Positions 5,586-9,491 of a DNA stretch of 9,491 nt are shown here, piece by piece. Location of the stretch: assembly GCA_937901465.1 (NCBI GenBank), contig CALGTU010000105.1:1-9491 (forward strand), written 5' to 3'. The stretch is from an uncultured Clostridia bacterium. GTDB lineage: Bacteria; Bacillota; Clostridia; Oscillospirales; Ruminococcaceae. Made by a program: the position numbers and the translations under genes. Under the pieces are notes generated by a model that had not been told where the DNA came from, did no database searches, and was given only the letters and a program-made list of their open reading frames with translations. Every line of letters starts with the position of its first letter. The first letter of the stretch is position 1.

Positions 5586-5939
5586 GGGGGCGTAAAGGTT
5601 TCGACGGGGATTTTGAAGTATGGCAAGCGAGCAGAGGAATCGGACCTCTATAAAACCGATAATTGTGTTTAAATATAAACGCTAACAATAATTACGAACT
5701 CCAGGCTGCTTAATTAAGCCTGCGTCTGTCCGATGAGTACCACGGCATCGGAACAGGCGTCGATTAGTGGTGAACATCTGTAAAGAGCGTCCATGCTTTA
5801 CAGAGGTATTTTGGACTACCGAGTCTTTCAGCCTGTCTTTTGGCGGTAAGATAAGGGAATTTTAAATAAAAGACTGCGCTCGGAGAAAACTGTATGAATA
5901 GGTTTTCGGACAGGAGTTCGATTCTCCTCGCCTCCACCA
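5586..5939 (+). ncRNA. ssrA: Transfer-messenger RNA (tmRNA, SsrA), one-piece, 354 nt
   Basis: tmRNA acts as tRNA-Ala and as a short mRNA: it rescues stalled ribosomes and adds a degradation tag to the unfinished protein. The 5' end GGGGGCGTAAAGGTTTCGAC is the classic tmRNA opening. GGGGGCG (5586-5592) pairs with CGCCTCC (5929-5935), and the 3' ACCA is encoded (5936-5939). The T-arm is AGGAG-TTCGATT-CTCCT (5912-5928). The tag frame is 5681-5713. The tag's end lies in a hairpin, CAGGCT/AGCCTG (5702-5707, 5717-5722). Next come a pseudoknot-like region, CGTCTGT/ACAGGCG (5723-5729, 5753-5759) with nested CCGATG/CATCGG (5730-5735, 5746-5751), and a perfect 8-bp hairpin (5778-5785, 5796-5803). The gene sits 5 bases after smpB and appears to lack its own promoter. 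The order is the usual one-piece, not permuted, form. Confidence 0.97.
5681..5713 (+). other. tmRNA proteolysis-tag reading frame (ANNNYELQAA, stop)
   Basis: Starting from the resume codon GCT at 5681, after TAAATATAAAC, the frame reads Ala-Asn-Asn-Asn-Tyr-Glu-Leu-Gln-Ala-Ala and stops at TAA (5711-5713). The stop lies in the loop of the following hairpin, as in other tmRNAs. The tag added to proteins would be this peptide preceded by the alanine carried on the tmRNA itself. The resume codon is inferred from position and from the typical N-N-Y pattern. Confidence 0.85.
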
Positions 5940-5951
5940 CCAAAAATCAGT

Positions 5952-5989
5952 AAAAAGTCGCGATTTAAGCGACTTTTTATTTTGTTTTT
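5952..5989 (+). terminator. Intrinsic terminator of ssrA
   Basis: AAAAAGTCGC (5952-5961) pairs perfectly with GCGACTTTTT (5969-5978) around a 7-base loop and is followed by a T-rich stretch (to 5989). It lies 12 bases after the mature 3' end and so would form the 3' end of the precursor RNA. Confidence 0.88.
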
Positions 5990-6010
5990 CAGACAAAAGA
6001 GGTATTTAAA

Positions 6011-6376
6011 ATGGGAATAAAAGAAAAAATCAGCAAATTCAAAAACAACTATGTGATAAATCAGGTCAAGAATGCAAAAATTCCCGAATTCAGTGAAAAG
6101 TCGGACATAATAAGAAAGCGTATGACTTTCAGCGGAAAAGTTCAGAATATAGGATTCAGACTTGAATTTTCAGAACTTGCCAAAAGACTCGGTTTAACGG
6201 GATTCTGCGAAAATCTCGAAAACGGCGATGTTTTTGCCGAAGTTCAGGGGAGTTCAGAAAAGATAGATTTTCTTGTTTCTTTTATGGAGTCACTCAAACG
6301 AATTAAAATAACAAAGAAAATAATAGAAGACCTTGATGTGAATTCAGAAGAAAAAGAATTTATGGTCAATAAGTAA
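6011..6376 (+). CDS. Acylphosphatase-domain protein with N-terminal extension
   Basis: Acylphosphatases hydrolyse acyl-phosphate bonds in small molecules such as acetyl phosphate or 1,3-bisphosphoglycerate. The 121-aa product carries the domain from about residue 35 onward: KRMTFSGKVQNIGFRLEFSE, then LAKRLGLTGFCENLENGDVF and AEVQGSSEKIDFLVSFMES. The catalytic arginine (R50 in GFR) and asparagine (N68 in ENL) are both present. The usual GxVQGVGFR loop reads GKVQNIGFR. The first 34 or so residues are a basic extension beyond the roughly 90-aa family core. The C-terminal strand is charged and diverged, so activity is likely but not assured. The start is set by AGAGGT (5998-6003), 7 bases upstream. 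No promoter is visible between the ssrA terminator and this gene. It is followed 16 bases later by the ybaK-like gene, probably in one operon. Confidence 0.85.
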   Translation: MGIKEKISKFKNNYVINQVKNAKIPEFSEKSDIIRKRMTFSGKVQNIGFRLEFSELAKRLGLTGFCENLENGDVFAEVQGSSEKIDFLVSFMESLKRIKITKKIIEDLDVNSEEKEFMVNK

Positions 6377-6392
6377 GTCGGAGTATGATAAT

Positions 6393-6869
6393 ATGGCGAA
6401 AAAAGAAGAAAAAACAAATGTTATGCGAATACTCGATGCTGCAAAAATAGAGTATAAAAGTCATTCTTATATAGATACAGGTGCTGTCTCGGGAACAGAA
6501 GTCGCCGATGCTTTGGGCGAAGATTACGATAGCGTTTTCAAAACCCTTGTTACTGTCGGAAAATCGGGAGAGCATTATGTTTTTGCAATTCCTGTTGATA
6601 AAGAACTCGACCTTAAAAAAGCGGCGGTAGCAGCAGGCGAAAAAGCAATTTCTATGGTAAAATCAAAAGAACTTTTATCACTCACAGGATATATTCATGG
6701 TGGATGTTCACCTATAGGAATGAAAAAGTATTTCAAAACTTTTTTTGATGAAACAGCAATGCTTTTTGATACGATTTTTTTCAGTGCGGGAAAGATAGGT
6801 TATCAGGTTGAAATGTCACCTGATGATATAGATAAAATCATTCCGTTTGAATATAAAGATCTGACATAA
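6393..6869 (+). CDS. ybaK: YbaK/EbsC-family aminoacyl-tRNA deacylase
   Basis: YbaK-family proteins are free-standing editing domains related to the prolyl-tRNA synthetase INS domain; YbaK hydrolyses Cys-tRNA(Pro) and so prevents mistranslation. At 158 aa the length fits the family. Visible motifs: VFKTLVTVG with the conserved lysine K50, the AIPVDKELDLKKAA segment, and GYIHGGCSPIGMKK (99-112), the family's signature glycine-rich loop, followed by FFSAGKIGYQVEMSPDD. A family paralogue with another mischarged substrate is possible because specificity is not visible from sequence. GGAG (6380-6383) lies 9 bases before ATG. The gene follows the acylphosphatase gene by 16 bases and ends in a terminator, so it is the last gene of that unit. 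Confidence 0.93.
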   Translation: MAKKEEKTNVMRILDAAKIEYKSHSYIDTGAVSGTEVADALGEDYDSVFKTLVTVGKSGEHYVFAIPVDKELDLKKAAVAAGEKAISMVKSKELLSLTGYIHGGCSPIGMKKYFKTFFDETAMLFDTIFFSAGKIGYQVEMSPDDIDKIIPFEYKDLT

Positions 6870-6875
6870 AATAAG

Positions 6876-6908
6876 ACCGTAGATTTATTTCTGCGGTTTT
6901 TCTTTTTT
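6876..6908 (+). terminator. Intrinsic terminator after the ybaK-like gene
   Basis: ACCGTAGA (6876-6883) pairs with TCTGCGGT (6890-6897), with one G-U pair, around a short T/A loop. TTTTT (6897-6901) and a further T-run (6903-6908) follow. Confidence 0.87.
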
Positions 6909-7006
6909 GTTCTGTGAAATCTGCGTGAAAAGACTGAAAATTTATCCAATAAGTTTAAGTTATAAATGGCGTTTAATTACTGATTTGACGAATTTTTTTG
7001 AAGATA

Positions 7007-7035
7007 TTTACATTATAAAATATAAGGAGTATAAT
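7007..7035 (+). promoter_or_regulatory. Probable promoter of the ABC exporter operon
   Basis: -35 TTTACA (7007-7012), 17-base spacer, -10 TATAAT (7030-7035). This predicts a start near 7042 and a leader of about 29 bases with AGGGAGG (7056-7062) before the ATG at 7071. A second, weaker candidate uses TTGACG (6985-6990) with TTACAT (7008-7013). The rest of the 6909-7006 gap is AT-rich, and I see no operator, riboswitch or hairpin there. Confidence 0.65.
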
Positions 7036-7070
7036 GATATTTGTGATAATTTTTTAGGGAGGATTAAAAG

Positions 7071-8795
7071 ATGATAAAAAAGCTCTTTCCATGTGTCGGA
7101 AAGTATCTGAAACAGTCAATACTCGCACCTATTATGGTCATCTGTGAAGTTATCCTCGAAACTACAATACCTCTCGTAATGGTAGAGATAGTAGACAGAG
7201 GAATAAAACTTGGAAATATCAAATATGTCGCACAAATGGGTGCTATAATGATTACTATGGCACTTTTCTCGCTTATGTTCGGTGCACTTTCAGGAAAATT
7301 TGCCGCAGAAGCGTCAATGGGATTTGCAAAGAATGTCCGTAAAAAACTTTTTGATAAGGTTCAGGATTTTTCTTTTGCAAATGTAGATAAGTTCAGTACA
7401 GCAAGCCTTATAACAAGACTCACAACCGATGTTACAAATACACAGATGTCATATATGATGCTTATAAGAGTATTTGTAAGATCGCCTTTTATGCTTGGCA
7501 TTGCAACATTTGAGGCTTTCAGAATAAATTCTAAACTTGCTATGACATTTGTTGTTGCTATACCTGTTCTTGCAGCAGCACTTATAATTATCGCAAAATT
7601 CGCATTCCCTCTTTTCGAGAAGATGCTTAAAAAATACGATGCCTTAAACGCAAGTATTCAGGAAAATCTTATCGGAATAAGAGTTGTAAAGGCTTTCGTA
7701 AGAGAAGACCATGAAAGCCAGAAATTTCGTGATGCATCAGAAAAACTCAGAGATATGCAGTATAAGGCAGAAAGCGTTATTATCTATTCAATGCCTTTCA
7801 TGCAGCTTGTTATCTATGGCTGTACACTCGCAATCTACTGGTTCGGCGGAAACCTCATGGTAGCCGGCGAAATGCAGGACGGTGAACTTTTAGGATTTAT
7901 AACATACATCATGCAGATTTTAATGTCGCTTATGATGATGTCTATGATATTCATAACACTCGTTCTTTCAAGAGCTTCTGTCGAAAGAATTGTCGAAGTT
8001 TTCGATGAAGAAGTTGATGTTGCCGATAACGAAAACGGTCTTACATCTGTTTCGGATGGTTCTATTGAATTCAGAGATGTTAATTTCAGCTATTCAAAGG
8101 ATAAGGAAAACCTTACTCTTGAAAATATAAATATTAGCATAAAATCAGGCGAAACAATAGGAATAATCGGCGGAACAGGTTCATCAAAAACAACTCTTGT
8201 TCAGCTTATTCCAAGACTTTATGATGTTTTATCAGGAGAAGTTCTGGTCGGCGGAAAGAATGTAAAGGAATATACTCTTGATGCACTCAGAAACTCTGTC
8301 GCTATGGTTTTACAGAAGAATGTTCTTTTCTCTGGAACAATAAGAGAAAATCTCAAATGGGGTGACCCTGACGCTACTGATGAAGAAATTTTCGAAGCTT
8401 GTAAGGCTGCTCAGGCACATGATTTTATTATGTCATTCCCTGATGGATACGATACCGATTTGGGACAGGGCGGTGTAAATGTTTCAGGCGGACAGAAACA
8501 GCGTCTTTGTATAGCAAGAGCGCTTCTCAAAAAACCTGCGATTGTTATCCTTGATGATAGCACAAGTGCAGTCGATACAGCAACAGACAGCAAAATACGT
8601 CAGGCTTTCAGAGAAAAACTTGCTGATACAACAACTATCATTATAGCACAGAGAATCTCATCTGTTTCCGATGCTGACAGAATTATAGTTCTCGACGACG
8701 GAAAGATTAACGGAATAGGAACTCATGAGGAACTTCTTTCTTCAAATGCAATTTACAGAGAGGTATATGACTCTCAGCAGAAAGGAGCTGAATAA
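7071..8795 (+). CDS. ABC exporter half-transporter, degenerate-site subunit (TM287/BmrC-like)
   Basis: A 574-aa membrane protein: an N-terminal type IV exporter transmembrane domain (about six helices within residues 15-300), then an ATPase domain from about 331. The ATPase shows Walker A GGTGSSKTT (367-375, S372 where Gly is usual), Q-loop Q415 in LQKNVLFSGTIREN, signature VSGGQ (471-475), Walker B IVILDD (491-496) with D496 in place of catalytic Glu, D-loop SAVD, and Q527 in place of the switch histidine (IAQRIS). Asp-for-Glu and Gln-for-His in one subunit are known marks of the non-catalytic ATP site in heterodimeric exporters such as TM287/288 and BmrCD. The partner gene begins 3 bases after the stop. 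The substrate (drug, lipid or peptide) cannot be told. AGGGAGG lies 8 bases before the ATG. Confidence 0.94.
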   Translation: MIKKLFPCVGKYLKQSILAPIMVICEVILETTIPLVMVEIVDRGIKLGNIKYVAQMGAIMITMALFSLMFGALSGKFAAEASMGFAKNVRKKLFDKVQDFSFANVDKFSTASLITRLTTDVTNTQMSYMMLIRVFVRSPFMLGIATFEAFRINSKLAMTFVVAIPVLAAALIIIAKFAFPLFEKMLKKYDALNASIQENLIGIRVVKAFVREDHESQKFRDASEKLRDMQYKAESVIIYSMPFMQLVIYGCTLAIYWFGGNLMVAGEMQDGELLGFITYIMQILMSLMMMSMIFITLVLSRASVERIVEVFDEEVDVADNENGLTSVSDGSIEFRDVNFSYSKDKENLTLENINISIKSGETIGIIGGTGSSKTTLVQLIPRLYDVLSGEVLVGGKNVKEYTLDALRNSVAMVLQKNVLFSGTIRENLKWGDPDATDEEIFEACKAAQAHDFIMSFPDGYDTDLGQGGVNVSGGQKQRLCIARALLKKPAIVILDDSTSAVDTATDSKIRQAFREKLADTTTIIIAQRISSVSDADRIIVLDDGKINGIGTHEELLSSNAIYREVYDSQQKGAE

Positions 8796-8798
8796 TCT

Positions 8799-9491
8799 AT
8801 GGCAAAAAATATGAAAGCTCCTGATGCACCAAAGGATGTAAAGAAAATCTTTTCAAGACTTTTCTCTTACTATAAGGATTACAAATTTCTTGTTGTGATT
8901 GCGGTTATAACTGCTATATTCAGTTCAGCTGCTTCTATTGTAGGAACTCTTTTCTTAAAAGAACTTATAGACACTTATATAACTCCCATTGTAGAAAAAG
9001 CTCCCGACGCTCCTACAATCGCGGATTTCGGAATGGCAGTTTTAGCGGTAGGTGTTGTTTATATTATCGGTGCTGTTTCAACCTTTACCCTTAATAAGAT
9101 AATGCTTTATATTTCAACAAGAATACTCGATAGGGTAAGAACAGAACTTTTCGTAAAACTTCAGAAACTTCCCATAAAGTTCTTTGATACCCATACTCAT
9201 GGCGAACTTATGAGCCGTTTCACAAACGACGTTGACGCTCTCCGTGAAATGACAAGCAACAGTATTTCTCATATCTTCACAACAACTCTCAGCATTGTTT
9301 CTGTTTTTGTTACAATGATAGTTCTCAGCTGGCAGCTTACAATACTTGTTGTCCTTATGCTTTTCCTTGTTATGTTCCTTATCGGAAAAATCGGTGGAAA
9401 CAGCGGAAAGTATTTCAAGAAACAGCAGGAAGAAATCGGTAAGGTAAACGGTTTTGTTGAAGAAATGATTGAAGGACAGAAAGTCGTAAAA
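8799..9491 (+). CDS. ABC exporter half-transporter, partner subunit (TM288/BmrD-like), 3' end outside window
   Basis: The open frame begins at ATG 8799 and runs without a stop to the last base, giving 231 residues. It encodes only the N-terminal transmembrane domain: a soluble start with the membrane-entry region VKKIFSRLFSYYKDYK, then hydrophobic segments at about 30-50, 78-100, 158-177 and 179-198. The coupling-helix region LPIKFFDTHTHGELMSRFTN, followed by DVDALREM, is a hallmark of multidrug/lipid exporters of the MsbA/BmrD class. The ATPase half lies beyond the window. AAAGGAG (8781-8787), inside the end of the upstream gene, serves as ribosome-binding site at an 11-base spacing. The 3-base gap to the preceding gene indicates translational coupling. 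By analogy this subunit should carry the intact catalytic residues; that is a prediction and is not visible here. Confidence 0.93.
   Translation, partial: MAKNMKAPDAPKDVKKIFSRLFSYYKDYKFLVVIAVITAIFSSAASIVGTLFLKELIDTYITPIVEKAPDAPTIADFGMAVLAVGVVYIIGAVSTFTLNKIMLYISTRILDRVRTELFVKLQKLPIKFFDTHTHGELMSRFTNDVDALREMTSNSISHIFTTTLSIVSVFVTMIVLSWQLTILVVLMLFLVMFLIGKIGGNSGKYFKKQQEEIGKVNGFVEEMIEGQKVVK

Noticed and set aside
5458..5688. Minus-strand open frame across the smpB end and tmRNA 5' part
   Set aside because: It lies opposite a conserved protein gene and a structural RNA, has no ribosome-binding site and resembles no family I recognise.

Overview
The window looks like chromosomal core DNA from a low-GC member of the Clostridia, most likely a Ruminococcus/Oscillospiraceae-type gut anaerobe. 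Three things point that way: an AT-rich coding style with strong AGGAGG ribosome-binding sites, sigma-A-like promoters, and a secreted lipoprotein with the Thr/Glu/Pro linker common in ruminococcal exported proteins. The genus is an inference. No mobile element, CRISPR array or sign of recent transfer was seen.

Layout. Positions 1-1232 hold the 3' end of an ATP synthase operon (atpD, cut by the window edge, then atpC), closed by a strong hairpin terminator. Next comes an unrecognised 132-aa gene (1300-1698), then a terminator that can serve both strands. From 1736 to 4071 the genes lie on the minus strand: rlmD (23S rRNA uracil methyltransferase), then an XRE-type HTH protein with two membrane segments and a zinc ribbon, then a 72-aa single-pass membrane protein. 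No clear terminator separates rlmD from the HTH gene.

A divergent promoter region (about 4097-4190) drives rlmD leftward and a CAP/SCP-domain lipoprotein rightward (4197-5009). Beyond its terminator, a near-consensus promoter drives smpB (5122-5580, TTG start). The transfer-messenger RNA gene ssrA (5586-5939), which is not a protein gene, follows after five bases. Its tag reads ANNNYELQAA. A terminator then precedes acyP-like and ybaK-like genes (6011-6869). The last part is an ABC exporter pair: a complete half-transporter with a degenerate ATP site (7071-8795) and the first 231 codons of its partner (8799 to the window end).

How the genes fit together. SmpB and tmRNA form the trans-translation ribosome rescue system. 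RlmD (rRNA modification) and the YbaK-like protein (mischarged tRNA removal) also belong to translation, so the middle of the window is a loose translation-quality neighbourhood. The two ABC subunits fit a heterodimeric exporter of the TM287/288 or BmrCD type. I found no convincing new multi-gene system. The most unusual points are the tmRNA tag ending, the compact smpB-ssrA junction, and the HTH/membrane/zinc-ribbon protein with its small membrane neighbour.
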